A DNA stretch of 33,668 bases from JACJXF01 sp964404825 (GCA_964404825.1 CAYOLQ010000032.1:1-33668); one strand, 5' to 3'. Counted from the stretch's first letter, positions 1-6,982 are shown. Notes: a model not told the origin generated them from the sequence alone. Program-made: numbers and translations.

Positions 1-14
1 AAAAAATTTTGAAC

Positions 15-268
15 ATGAGAAATGTAATTATTATTTTAGGCTTTCTAATTGTAGGTTTTACCGCATTTAGTCAACAGCCAAAAGGTTGGCCAGAATGGGT
101 TGGAGCATCAAAAACCTGGGAACCATATTTTATACAAAATTCTAATGGGTATCCTGTTTTTGGTTATAAAAGCGCAAAAGGTTCTATTGTTATAGAACCC
201 AATTTTGGTGCCGCAGAAAAATTTATTGATGGGTATGCTGTAGTTAGTTTCCAAGAGAATAAAGGAGT
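15..268 (+). CDS. WG-repeat secreted protein, N-terminal part (cut by assembly gap)
   Basis: The ATG at 15 is preferred over an in-frame TTG at 9. The product opens with a typical signal peptide: a short basic start, a hydrophobic stretch to about residue 18, then FSQQ. Residues from about 50 onward (GYKSAKGSIVIEPNF followed by AAEKFIDGYAVV) match the WG-repeat pattern, in which G-[WY] is followed by a glycine turn and I-I-P-x-F. WG-repeat proteins are common exported proteins of Bacteroidota; their molecular role is mostly unknown. The reading frame runs into ten Ns at 269-278, so this is the front half of a gene whose rear half probably lies at 281-637. The true length of the missing middle cannot be known from this sequence. 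Confidence 0.7.
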
Positions 269-278
269 NNNNNNNNNN
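269..278. other. Assembly gap (10 N)
   Basis: Ten consecutive N bases, probably a scaffold join of nominal length. The flanking reading frames are both open up to the gap but differ by one phase if the ten Ns are taken literally, so the true gap length is probably not ten. Confidence 0.95.
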
Positions 279-280
279 TG

Positions 281-637
281 GGACTTGATTTAGAACTAGA
301 TCTTGGTCTTGCTTTGGAATATGCCATTCTTTTCGAAGAAGGTATAAGTTTTGATACATATGTATTTAGAGATTTTGTTAATTTAGGACATGGTTTTATT
401 AAGGCTCAAAAGATTGCTATGTCTGATAAAACAGCACAATTAAGTTATTCGGCTGGTCATGCAAATTTTAGTGGAGTCTGGGGTTTGTTCTATAAAGGCG
501 AACTCATTCTTCCTGAACTATATCAAAATATTACAGTGGAATCGGATAGAATTACTTTTCAATCTAATTATTCTGAGGAACAACTTGATGGTAATCCAAA
601 ATCAGGGTACATTACTTTTGATGGAGTGTATCATTAA
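281..637 (+). CDS. WG-repeat protein, C-terminal part (5' end lost in gap)
   Basis: The frame is open from the gap to a TAA at 637; a TTG at 314 is only an internal Leu codon, so I read the frame from the gap edge. The product contains GVWGLFYKGELILPELYQNI, a WG-type unit, and ends in GYITFDGVYH. It most likely completes the gene starting at 15, because both sides show WG-repeat character and similar AT-rich composition. It could instead belong to a second, adjacent WG protein if the gap hides a gene boundary. Confidence 0.6.
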   Translation, partial: GLDLELDLGLALEYAILFEEGISFDTYVFRDFVNLGHGFIKAQKIAMSDKTAQLSYSAGHANFSGVWGLFYKGELILPELYQNITVESDRITFQSNYSEEQLDGNPKSGYITFDGVYH

Positions 638-739
638 CATTTTATAATTTTAATCCTCCTTCGCTTTTCCCTTCGGGGGACACCCCTAAAATCTATAATT
701 GGGAGCAAAACTTGCTTCTTTCCTTTCTTAATCAAATGT

Positions 740-757
740 GTTAATTCCCGAATTAAC
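740..757. repeat. 18-nt palindrome with arms GTTAATTC/GAATTAAC
   Basis: Eight-base arms GTTAATTC and GAATTAAC are separated by CC. It lies in a gene-free spacer between the WG gene and the tRNA-like element. It has no U-tract, so it is not an obvious terminator. It could be an operator or one more short palindromic repeat of the kind seen elsewhere in this window. Confidence 0.5.
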
Positions 758-850
758 TCGCCAAATCAAATCTAAATCCTTAAAAAAAGGTTCGGAAAAA
801 AGTTCTGTCAGGGGTACTAAGTTAATTTAACATTATTAATCAGGATGGCG

Positions 851-870
851 ATCCCGATAGCTATCGGGAT
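851..870. repeat. Palindrome copy 1 (D-loop of the tRNA-Leu-like gene)
   Basis: Perfect palindrome with core TCCCGATAGCTATCGGGA at 852-869, extended to 20 bp by the flanking A and T. It sits between the conserved TGGCG and GGTAGACGC of the D arm. It can fold into a six- or seven-pair hairpin with an AGCT loop. Confidence 0.9.
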
Positions 871-895
871 GGTAGACGCGCTGGTCTCAAACACC

Positions 896-913
896 TCCCG
901 ATGGCTATCGGGA
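896..913. repeat. Palindrome copy 2 (variable arm of the tRNA-Leu-like gene)
   Basis: TCCCGATGGCTATCGGGA, one central A-to-G change from copies 1 and 3. The stem stays intact and the change falls in the predicted hairpin loop. It directly follows ACC of the anticodon stem and takes the place of the class II variable arm plus the last two anticodon-stem bases. Confidence 0.9.
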
Positions 914-924
914 GTGCCGGTTCG

Positions 925-942
925 TCCCGATAGCTATCGGGA
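925..942. repeat. Palindrome copy 3 (T-loop of the tRNA-Leu-like gene)
   Basis: Perfect 18-bp palindrome identical to copy 1, lying between TTCG (T54-G57 equivalents) and CCGGC (3' T-stem). It replaces the three bases that normally close the seven-base T-loop. Confidence 0.9.
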
Positions 943-947
943 CCGGC

Positions 948-1071
948 TCCGGGTACAAATTAAGTTTTGAGTGTAAGTTTTGAGCAAGAGGATATCGTCC
1001 AAAAAATGAATTTCTATGTTTGTGCGGTGACGCAAGCTCAAAACAAAACAGATATTCAGGTGGTACCCGGA
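948..1071. repeat. Nested inverted repeats downstream of the tRNA-like gene
   Basis: The outer arms are TCCGGGTAC at 948-956 (which includes the tRNA acceptor 3' strand) and GTACCCGGA at 1063-1071, a perfect nine-base match. The inner arms are GTTTTGAGC at 977-985 and GCTCAAAAC at 1036-1044, also perfect. The left inner arm belongs to an 11-base direct repeat (TAAGTTTTGAG at 961-971 and 974-984). No protein gene is visible here. The function is unknown; it could fold as RNA or be a recombination footprint. Confidence 0.5.
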
Positions 1072-1080
1072 TTAAAGCAA

Positions 1081-1125
1081 TAAAAGAAAAACCACAGATT
1101 CACCAAATAATCAGTAAATCTGTGG
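1081..1125 (-). terminator. Intrinsic terminator of the SPFH gene
   Basis: On the minus strand, downstream of the SPFH stop codon, CCACAGATT and AATCTGTGG (plus-strand 1117-1125 and 1092-1100) form a nine-pair hairpin with a 16-nt loop, followed directly by TTTTTCTTTTA. That is the classic layout of a Rho-independent terminator. A smaller hairpin (GATTCA/TGAATC, 1130-1144) lies between it and the gene. The CCACAGATT arm also resembles a dispersed spacer repeat often seen in this phylum, so repeat origin and terminator role may coincide. Confidence 0.6.
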
Positions 1126-1156
1126 CTTAGATTCATTCTGAATCACCTGATTCGGC

Positions 1157-2017
1157 TTACTTTTTCTTCACCGGCACAATCCCCGCCATCTCCCCGATAA
1201 CATTAACAAGTTCAGAATCGCTGGGAACGATAATTTTAGTATTATCTCTCAAAGCATTTTCCACTGCCTCCAGTTTCCTGAGAACCTGTGCATTCCCCAC
1301 GAAATACTTTTCGGCAGCTTCATTAACCAGCTGAATTGCTTCAGCCTCACCCTGTGCCTGAAGAATCTTAGATTGTCTTACACCTTCAGCCTCTTTGATT
1401 TTTGCTCTCTTTTCTCCGTCGGCGACTGTTTCTCTTGCAGTGGCATAATCGATAGCAGCGATTTTCTCGTTTTCGGCCTTAACAACCTTATTCATGGTTT
1501 CCTGCACATCGGAAGGAGGATCGATTTCCTTCAGTTCGGTTCTTACAATTGCAATGCCCCAACTTGCTGTTTCTGTACGAAGAGTATCATGCAATTCCGA
1601 ATTGATCTTACCTCTCTCAGAGTTGGCCGATTTTAGAGTCATGGTACCTATGATGTTTCTTAATGTGGTACGGGCCAGACTAACGATCTGCCTTTGGTAC
1701 ATATTTACATTATACTGAGATGCTTTAACACTTTCCTCATCGGCCTGCACCTTAAAATAAACCTGTGCATCCACTCTTGCATTCAGGTTGTCGTTTGTGA
1801 TAATTTCCTGTGGATCCGCATCCACCATTTGTTCTGTTATATTGACTTTATACATGATTTCAATTACTGGAATAATCCAGTGAAATCCGGGATTAGCCAT
1901 ACGGTTGTATTTACCAAGTCGTTCGATTAATCCTTTATGTGTTGGCCTTACGATTCTGATCCCCAGAAAAAATATAAAAACAACACATGCAATAATAATT
2001 AAAGTTACATTGCTCAT
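1157..2017 (-). CDS. SPFH/paraslipin (stomatin-like) membrane protein
   Basis: A 286-residue protein with one N-terminal membrane segment (about residues 4-23) followed by an SPFH/band-7 domain: RPTHKGLIERLGKYNR, then NPGFHWIIP, then MVDADPQEIITNDN. A long charged coiled-coil segment follows, rich in Ala/Glu/Lys (KAENEKIAAIDYATARETVA, then KIKEAEGVRQSKILQAQGEA). This order is typical of paraslipins and E. coli QmcA, which oligomerise on the membrane and influence local protease or raft-like organisation. The usual NfeD partner is not adjacent. The ATG is preceded by CGGAGG about five bases upstream, one of the better Shine-Dalgarno sequences in the window. It is divergent from the dCMP deaminase and ends in its own terminator. 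Confidence 0.9.
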   Translation of the reverse strand: MSNVTLIIIACVVFIFFLGIRIVRPTHKGLIERLGKYNRMANPGFHWIIPVIEIMYKVNITEQMVDADPQEIITNDNLNARVDAQVYFKVQADEESVKASQYNVNMYQRQIVSLARTTLRNIIGTMTLKSANSERGKINSELHDTLRTETASWGIAIVRTELKEIDPPSDVQETMNKVVKAENEKIAAIDYATARETVADGEKRAKIKEAEGVRQSKILQAQGEAEAIQLVNEAAEKYFVGNAQVLRKLEAVENALRDNTKIIVPSDSELVNVIGEMAGIVPVKKK

Positions 2018-2278
2018 TTTAGCCTCCGTTTTTTAGGTTTAGTTTATAAATTAAATGTTTCTTTTTCCGGAACTTTTGAAATCATTTACCAAGTTAAGAC
2101 GTTTTTAATTGAAATTTTACTACAAGCGAGGAAAAATATGTGTGAGACATCGAATTAATGAAATGTACTTTTATCTATTCCTGTCGTCGCCCATATCAGG
2201 TTTTACATAAAGTGCTATAAAGTTCCGGGTACACTACAAACTCCCAACTTTCTCCATCCTTCATATCAATTAATATCT

Positions 2279-2286
2279 TATCTTTG
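2279..2286 (+). promoter_or_regulatory. Candidate -7 box (TATCTTTG) for the dCMP deaminase operon
   Basis: An exact match to the Bacteroidota -7 consensus TAnnTTTG; no convincing TTTG or TTG -33 element is seen at the usual distance. If used, transcription would begin near 2292, downstream of the ATG at 2287, so translation would have to begin at the ATG at 2326. Confidence 0.3.
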
Positions 2287-2754
2287 ATGCCTCATATTTA
2301 TGAAGAGTTAATTGCTTCTCCCAACATGAATTCCGGCACTAAACAAAAAGAATTTGATAAACGTTATCTGCAGATGGCAAGAATCTGGGCGCAGAATTCG
2401 TATTGCAAACGCCGTCAGGTAGGTGCGCTGATTGTTAAGGCAAAAATGATAATATCCGATGGTTATAACGGAACTCCTGAAGGATTTGAAAATATTTGTG
2501 AAGACGAAGAGAACCGAACGAAACCCTATGTTCTCCATGCTGAAGCAAATGCTATAACAAAAGTGGCAAAATCGAATAATTCAAGCGATGGCTCAACTTT
2601 ATATGTAACAACTTCGCCATGCATGGAGTGTTCCAAACTGATAATACAGTCGGGGATAAAAAGGGTGGTATTTACCGAACTCTATAATAAGCAGGAAGGA
2701 CTTCGGCTTTTGGAAAAAGCAAAGGTAGAATGGGTTCATTTAACGATAGATTAA
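2287..2754 (+). CDS. Deoxycytidylate (dCMP) deaminase
   Basis: A zinc-dependent cytidine/deoxycytidylate deaminase that converts dCMP to dUMP for thymidylate synthesis. From the ATG at 2287 the protein is 155 residues. The zinc motifs are HAE at about residues 84-86 and PCMEC at 111-115, with the family-typical CKRRQVGALIVK and SDGYNGTP upstream. The first 13 residues (PHIYEELIASPN) do not resemble the family, and the ATG at 2326 (MNSGTKQKEFDKRYL) fits homologous N-termini better. The -7 box at 2279 also favours 2326, giving 142 residues. The stop is ten bases before the protease gene, so the two are probably co-transcribed. Confidence 0.92.
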   Translation: MPHIYEELIASPNMNSGTKQKEFDKRYLQMARIWAQNSYCKRRQVGALIVKAKMIISDGYNGTPEGFENICEDEENRTKPYVLHAEANAITKVAKSNNSSDGSTLYVTTSPCMECSKLIIQSGIKRVVFTELYNKQEGLRLLEKAKVEWVHLTID

Positions 2755-2764
2755 GAATGAAATC

Positions 2765-4426
2765 ATGAAGAATGTAAGAAACGTATTATTACCACTGATA
2801 TTTTCGCTTATCCTTATTGGAGGAATCTTTATCGGTAACTGGTACAGCAACAACTATTACGGGCAGAGTATTTCCCTGAAACACATTTTTGGAAAAAAGA
2901 GTTCTTCCGGATTTCAAGGGAATACGGGCAATACCTCCCTCCTTCCTTCAAACAATAAGCTGAATTCCATTATTTCCTATATCAGTAGCGAATATGTTGA
3001 TTCCATAAGCGTGGATGCTCTTACAGAATCGACTATTCCCTCGATTCTCGAAGAACTCGATCCACATTCCGTTTACATTCCTGCAAGGGATCTATCAAAA
3101 TATAACGAACCTTTAGTTGGAAATTTCAGCGGGATCGGGATACAGTTTAATTTGGTTGATGATTCTGTGGCTGTTATAAATACCATACCCAACGGACCTT
3201 CTGAAATTGTGGGACTTTTCGCAGGTGACCGGATTGTAAAAGTTAACGGAAGAACAGTTGCCGGAGTTAAATTACCCACCGATTCCATTGTTGCTTTGCT
3301 CCGCGGACCAAAAGGAAGTACAGTAAAGGTTTCTGTTATGCGCAGAAACGAAAAGGATCTTCTTGATTTTGAGATAATACGTAACGATATTCCTCTTTAC
3401 AGTGTGGATGTGGCGTATATGATTAGTGAAAAGACCGGCTTTATCAAGATTAGTACTTTTGCACAGACAACCTTCGATGAATTCGTTGACGCAGTCGAAA
3501 AACTTCACTCTTCCGGAATGAATAAACTAATTCTAGACCTGCGAAGTAACGGCGGGGGAATTATGGATGCAGCTACCAGTATAGCTGATCAGTTCCTCGA
3601 AGATAATAAGCTCATTGTGTATACACAAGGAAAAGCCCGTGCCCGTTATGATGTTTTTTCAACAGCCGGAGGAATATGCAATAATGATGAGGTTTGCATA
3701 CTTATTGATGAGTTTTCAGCTTCAGCAAGCGAAATCCTCGCCGGAGCCATTCAGGATAACGACAGGGGTACCATTATCGGCCGGCGGTCATTCGGTAAAG
3801 GACTGGTCCAGGAACAAATTCAATTCCGCGATGGTTCTGCCATGCGGCTTACCATTGCCCGTTATTACACTCCCACAGGAAGATCCATTCAGAAGCCATA
3901 CACTGATAATAAATCAGACTATTATTCAGATCTGAATATTCGTTATGAGCATGGTGAATTTGAAAATGCCGATAGTATAAAGTTTTCCGACTCGCTTAGA
4001 TTCGTCACCCCGGGTGGTAAAATCGTTTATGGCGGCGGAGGAATAATGCCCGATATCTTTGTCCCAATGGATACAACAGGAATATCGCCGTATTTCAACA
4101 GAGTACGAAACCTTGGAGTAATCTACCGTTTCGCATTTGATTACTCCGATAAAAACAGGGAAAAACTGCTCAAATATCAAACGTCTTCGGAACTTTCGGC
4201 TTACCTTGACAAAACAAACTTCTACAGTGAATTCCTCAAATATTCTGATGCTAAAGGAATTACCCCGGTGGCTTCAGATCTCAGGTTTTCTGAAAATCTT
4301 ATCCGGGTGCAACTAAAAGCCTATATTGCCAGAAATACGCTTGACAATGAAGGATTCTATCCCATCATTCAGGAAATTGACAATACTTTGCTAAAGGCTA
4401 TTGAGGTTATTGAAGCAGAAAATTAA
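2765..4426 (+). CDS. S41 family carboxy-terminal processing protease
   Basis: A 553-residue periplasmic serine protease anchored by an N-terminal hydrophobic segment (about residues 8-25). Next comes a Ser/Asn-rich linker, an N-terminal helical region, then a PDZ domain (about 115-210, with GIGIQF and GDRIVKVNG). The S41 core follows (about 215-380). The catalytic serine is expected at S320 in SASASE and the lysine at K345 in FGKG, by alignment with the Ser/Lys pair of E. coli Tsp/Prc. The C-terminal 150 or so residues are Bacteroidota-typical helical sequence. Such proteases trim or degrade envelope proteins from their C-termini. The gene follows dCMP deaminase by ten bases and overlaps the convergent YESQAD gene by four bases at its stop. 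Confidence 0.93.
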   Translation: MKNVRNVLLPLIFSLILIGGIFIGNWYSNNYYGQSISLKHIFGKKSSSGFQGNTGNTSLLPSNNKLNSIISYISSEYVDSISVDALTESTIPSILEELDPHSVYIPARDLSKYNEPLVGNFSGIGIQFNLVDDSVAVINTIPNGPSEIVGLFAGDRIVKVNGRTVAGVKLPTDSIVALLRGPKGSTVKVSVMRRNEKDLLDFEIIRNDIPLYSVDVAYMISEKTGFIKISTFAQTTFDEFVDAVEKLHSSGMNKLILDLRSNGGGIMDAATSIADQFLEDNKLIVYTQGKARARYDVFSTAGGICNNDEVCILIDEFSASASEILAGAIQDNDRGTIIGRRSFGKGLVQEQIQFRDGSAMRLTIARYYTPTGRSIQKPYTDNKSDYYSDLNIRYEHGEFENADSIKFSDSLRFVTPGGKIVYGGGGIMPDIFVPMDTTGISPYFNRVRNLGVIYRFAFDYSDKNREKLLKYQTSSELSAYLDKTNFYSEFLKYSDAKGITPVASDLRFSENLIRVQLKAYIARNTLDNEGFYPIIQEIDNTLLKAIEVIEAEN

Positions 4427-4770
4427 AACAGAAGGTGCATCTTTTTCTTCTCCCTCCAACCTGCCTGACTTTCATATTCCACAACGAAAATTTTTAAGTC
4501 TGCCTGACTTTCGTATTCAACAAAAAAAATCTTAATGTCTGCCTGACTCTCATATTTTACCTTATACCAGAGTCCATCCTTCTCTGCCTGACTTTCATAT
4601 TCCACAAAAAAAACTTTCAGATCACATTGGCTTTCATAGGGTACTATAAATACTTTCAGATCGGCCTGACTTTCGTATTTCACTTTAAAGATTTTCTGTG
4701 CCGCAACACCTTGAAATGCGATCAGACTTATGAGAAATAAACCTATTCTGAAAATTCTCATCATAAACAT
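4423..4770 (-). CDS. Secreted six-repeat YESQAD protein (DUF6150-like)
   Basis: A signal peptide (about residues 1-24, ending VAAQ) is followed by six units of 12-13 residues: KVKYESQAD, IVPYESQCD, FVEYESQAE, then KDGLWY, then KVKYESQAD, FVEYESQAD, VVEYESQAG. The two sets of three give a pseudo-twofold arrangement. I recognise this as the family Pfam lists as DUF6150, which I recall being linked to a predicted 7(1)-knotted fold (a small Ureaplasma protein has a solved structure); I could not check this. The function is unknown. A lysine-rich tail follows. The start is uncertain: ATGs at 4770, 4764 and 4761 all precede the hydrophobic stretch. The one at 4764 overlaps the upstream hydrolase stop as ATGA, suggesting translational coupling. 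Confidence 0.8.
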   Translation of the reverse strand: MFMMRIFRIGLFLISLIAFQGVAAQKIFKVKYESQADLKVFIVPYESQCDLKVFFVEYESQAEKDGLWYKVKYESQADIKIFFVEYESQADLKIFVVEYESQAGWREKKKMHLLF

Positions 4771-5561
4771 TCAAAATTTGAATCAAAAAACTTTATAAGT
4801 TCTTTTGCAGTCCTTTCTCTCTCCTCAATAAATCCCATATGTCCGCTTTTTTCAAGGCAAACCAGGCTGATTCCGGATCCGAGGGCTTTCATTTTTTCCA
4901 TAATTTCAAAGGAAATCAGGTTGTCCTTTCTTCCTCCAATCAGCAATACCGGAATACCCGTTTCCGCCAGTAATCGTGAACAGTCGGGCCGGTTTTTCAT
5001 CGCATTCAAAGCAGAAATTATGCCATTCTCACTGGTTTTCAAAGCAATTTCTTTGGATATCTCTATTTGTTTTGAAAAGGCTTCCAGATTATCATTCGCA
5101 TAAAGCCTGGGAATATTTGTACTAATAATCAATTCCTTCTTACCATTTCGGACCAATTCAATTTCACGGGAACGGTTTTCCTTTTTCTCTTCCGGATCTG
5201 AATAACAATGAGAATGAAGCATGACGAGTGAATTCAATCGTTCCGGATATTTTTCAAGAATGGCTAGACTCACGTATCCACCCATAGAATGACCTGCCAG
5301 ATGAAATGATTTTATTCCAAGCTGTTCGGTCAGGCTTATAACCGATTCAGCCATGTTTTCCATTCCGGAATTTTCGATTTCCACTTCTGATTTCCCATGA
5401 CCCGGGAGGTCGGGACACACTACAAAATACTCATCTGTAAAAAGTTCCGCAAAGCCATTCCAGCTTTCCGACGATTCCAGATATCCATGAAGCAACACGA
5501 GGACGTAACCCCGGTTCTCACCATAGGTTTTATAATGAATACCGTTGAATTTTTTTTCCAT
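4761..5561 (-). CDS. Alpha/beta-hydrolase
   Basis: A 266-residue single-domain alpha/beta-hydrolase fold enzyme. The oxyanion region HGYLESSESW (25-34) is followed by PDLPGHGKS (50-58), the nucleophile elbow AGHSMGG (S92), the acid residue in GGRKD (D213) and the catalytic histidine in KSGHMG (H241). No signal peptide is seen, so the enzyme is probably cytoplasmic. The substrate cannot be told from sequence; related Bacteroidota proteins are loosely annotated as esterases or MenH-like enzymes. The start codon lies one base after the aminopeptidase stop, and the stop overlaps the next gene, so it is the middle gene of a tight three-gene operon. Confidence 0.88.
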   Translation of the reverse strand: MEKKFNGIHYKTYGENRGYVLVLLHGYLESSESWNGFAELFTDEYFVVCPDLPGHGKSEVEIENSGMENMAESVISLTEQLGIKSFHLAGHSMGGYVSLAILEKYPERLNSLVMLHSHCYSDPEEKKENRSREIELVRNGKKELIISTNIPRLYANDNLEAFSKQIEISKEIALKTSENGIISALNAMKNRPDCSRLLAETGIPVLLIGGRKDNLISFEIMEKMKALGSGISLVCLEKSGHMGFIEERERTAKELIKFFDSNFECL

Positions 5562-5562
5562 A

Positions 5563-6858
5563 TTATTTCCCCTTATTCATAATTTCTTCTATCTCCTCCC
5601 TCTCAACAGGTATATCTTTTGTGAGATCAACATTCCCGTTCTCCGTTATCAGGATATCATTTTCAAGCCGTATCCCCAGTCCCTCTTCAGGAATATAAAT
5701 TGCCGGTTCACAGCTGAAAACCATTCCCGGTCTGAATTTCTCAGCTTTATCAAAGACATCGTGCACATCCAGGCCAATGCAATGCGATGTACCATGCATA
5801 TAATATTTAAACCACAATGCCGGAGCAGTGGTATGATTTTTTACATCTTTTGCTGAATATAATCCGAGACGTATATGCTCCTCTTCCCATAGTTTTCCAA
5901 CCTCTCCCTGAAAATCAGAAAGCAAAACACCCGGTTTCATAAGTTTAATAGCTGCTCTGAGAACACGGAGATTGGCGTCGTAAACCTCTGCCTGTCGTTT
6001 GGTAAACTTTCCGTTTACCGGAATGGTGCGGGTAAGATCTGCCGCATAATTGGCATATTCGGCACCGAAATCCATAAGGAGAAGATCACCATCCCTGCAT
6101 ACCTTGTTATTGTCGATATAATGCAAGATACAGGCATTTGCCCCGCTGGCAATAATTGGCTCATATGCATGACCATTGGCAGCCTGTCGTAAAAACTCAT
6201 GAGTGATTTCTGCCTCAACTTCATATTCCTTAATACCGGGTTTTACTGCTTTCAGAATACGTTCAAATGCAGCACTGGTAATATCTATGGCCTTTTCTAT
6301 GAGAACAATTTCTTCCGGTTCCTTGATCATTCTAAGCTTTGATAAAACAGGAGCAAGTCTGTGGTAGGAATGAAGTGGAAAAACCGTTTGAATTTTTTTA
6401 GCCATCCTTGCATCCCTCGACTCTGTTTCTGTTTTGTATTTTATATGCTCGGGGATATTAAGGTAAATATTCTGGGAGCGGTAGAGTATTTCAGGAAGTA
6501 TTTTCTCATAATCGTCAAGCCACTGTACATTGGTAATACCGGATATCTCTTGAGCTTCCGTCAGACTTAAACGGCAACCGTTCCAGATTACCTGTTCAGG
6601 TGATGCATTGAGAATGAACAAAACTTCTTTGTACTTCTCTTCCGGATGTTTCGGGTTCAACACAAGTATCGTTTTCTCCTGATCAATTCCACACAGGTAA
6701 AACAAATCGGATGATTGCCTGAATCTGAAATTCTGATCCCCGTTCCTGTGCATCTCATCATTTGAGTGCAATACTACGCTTGAGCCGGGAAGAATCAATT
6801 CCTGTAATTTAGAACGATTCTTTATAAATAAGGCTTTTGGTATTCTCTGGTACTTCAT
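5563..6858 (-). CDS. pepP: Xaa-Pro aminopeptidase (aminopeptidase P), paralogue 1
   Basis: A 431-residue M24B metallopeptidase that removes N-terminal residues preceding proline. The N-terminal AMP_N-type domain spans about 1-170 (FRFRQSSDLFYLCGI). In the C-terminal pita-bread domain the five metal ligands are visible as D263, D274, H359, E384 and E399, within MDFGAEY, ADLTRT, HGTSHCIG, CEPAIY and RLEND. All are intact, so the enzyme should be active. It heads the operon with the hydrolase and YESQAD genes and is divergent from sdhC. A second member of the family lies at 10451-11857 in the same window, with a clearly different sequence. Confidence 0.93.
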   Translation of the reverse strand: MKYQRIPKALFIKNRSKLQELILPGSSVVLHSNDEMHRNGDQNFRFRQSSDLFYLCGIDQEKTILVLNPKHPEEKYKEVLFILNASPEQVIWNGCRLSLTEAQEISGITNVQWLDDYEKILPEILYRSQNIYLNIPEHIKYKTETESRDARMAKKIQTVFPLHSYHRLAPVLSKLRMIKEPEEIVLIEKAIDITSAAFERILKAVKPGIKEYEVEAEITHEFLRQAANGHAYEPIIASGANACILHYIDNNKVCRDGDLLLMDFGAEYANYAADLTRTIPVNGKFTKRQAEVYDANLRVLRAAIKLMKPGVLLSDFQGEVGKLWEEEHIRLGLYSAKDVKNHTTAPALWFKYYMHGTSHCIGLDVHDVFDKAEKFRPGMVFSCEPAIYIPEEGLGIRLENDILITENGNVDLTKDIPVEREEIEEIMNKGK

Positions 6859-6982
6859 TGAACTAAGTTTGGTCTCTAATCTATAACTTTACCCTCGATC
6901 TGAAGGATTATAAAAACGGATTGTTCCCGTTTCGTATTCTTCAGAATCCGCAAGTTAAATAACTTCTTACAAATTAACAGCT

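Larger units (their letters stand above)
839..955 (+). tRNA. tRNA-Leu(CAA)-like gene interrupted by three palindromes; probable pseudogene
   Basis: The class II leucine tRNA skeleton is readable. Acceptor 5' strand 839-845 pairs with 948-954 (six of seven, one G-T wobble, one A-G mismatch). TGGCG at 846-850 and GGTAGACGC at 871-879 form the D arm. The anticodon arm begins at 881 with loop CTCAAAC 886-892 and anticodon CAA at 888-890. The T arm has GCCGG 916-920, TTCG 921-924 and CCGGC 943-947, with discriminator A955. Three copies of an 18-bp palindrome occupy the D-loop (852-869), the variable arm (896-913) and the T-loop (925-942). They replace, rather than simply add to, loop bases: two anticodon-stem pairs and about three T-loop bases are missing. 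The span is 117 nt against the usual 85 or so. It is either a decayed tRNA or a tRNA matured in an unusual way. No CCA is encoded (CAA follows). Confidence 0.65.

Noticed and set aside
839..1071. Circularly permuted or split tRNA (acceptor 5' strand GTACCCGGA located downstream)
   Set aside because: The D arm, anticodon arm and T arm are in the normal order and already have a local 5' acceptor strand with only one mismatch; the downstream match is nine bases and may be incidental.
2018..2283. Regulatory element in the SPFH-dCMP deaminase divergent spacer
   Set aside because: Apart from the -7 box at 2279 no convincing promoter pair, repeat or hairpin was found.
4440..4690. Regular short direct repeats on the DNA resembling a CRISPR array
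   Set aside because: The spacing of about 36-40 bases is set by codons of the YESQAD repeats; spacers are also similar to each other, and an intact signal-peptide protein reads through.
5545..5856. Plus-strand reading frame opposite the aminopeptidase
   Set aside because: Shadow of the minus-strand M24 peptidase gene with no start context or family resemblance.
6859..6982. Possible sdhC promoter (TTG at 6858, TAACTTTA at 6884)
   Set aside because: Last base of the -7 box does not match and the spacer is 23 bases; too weak to list.
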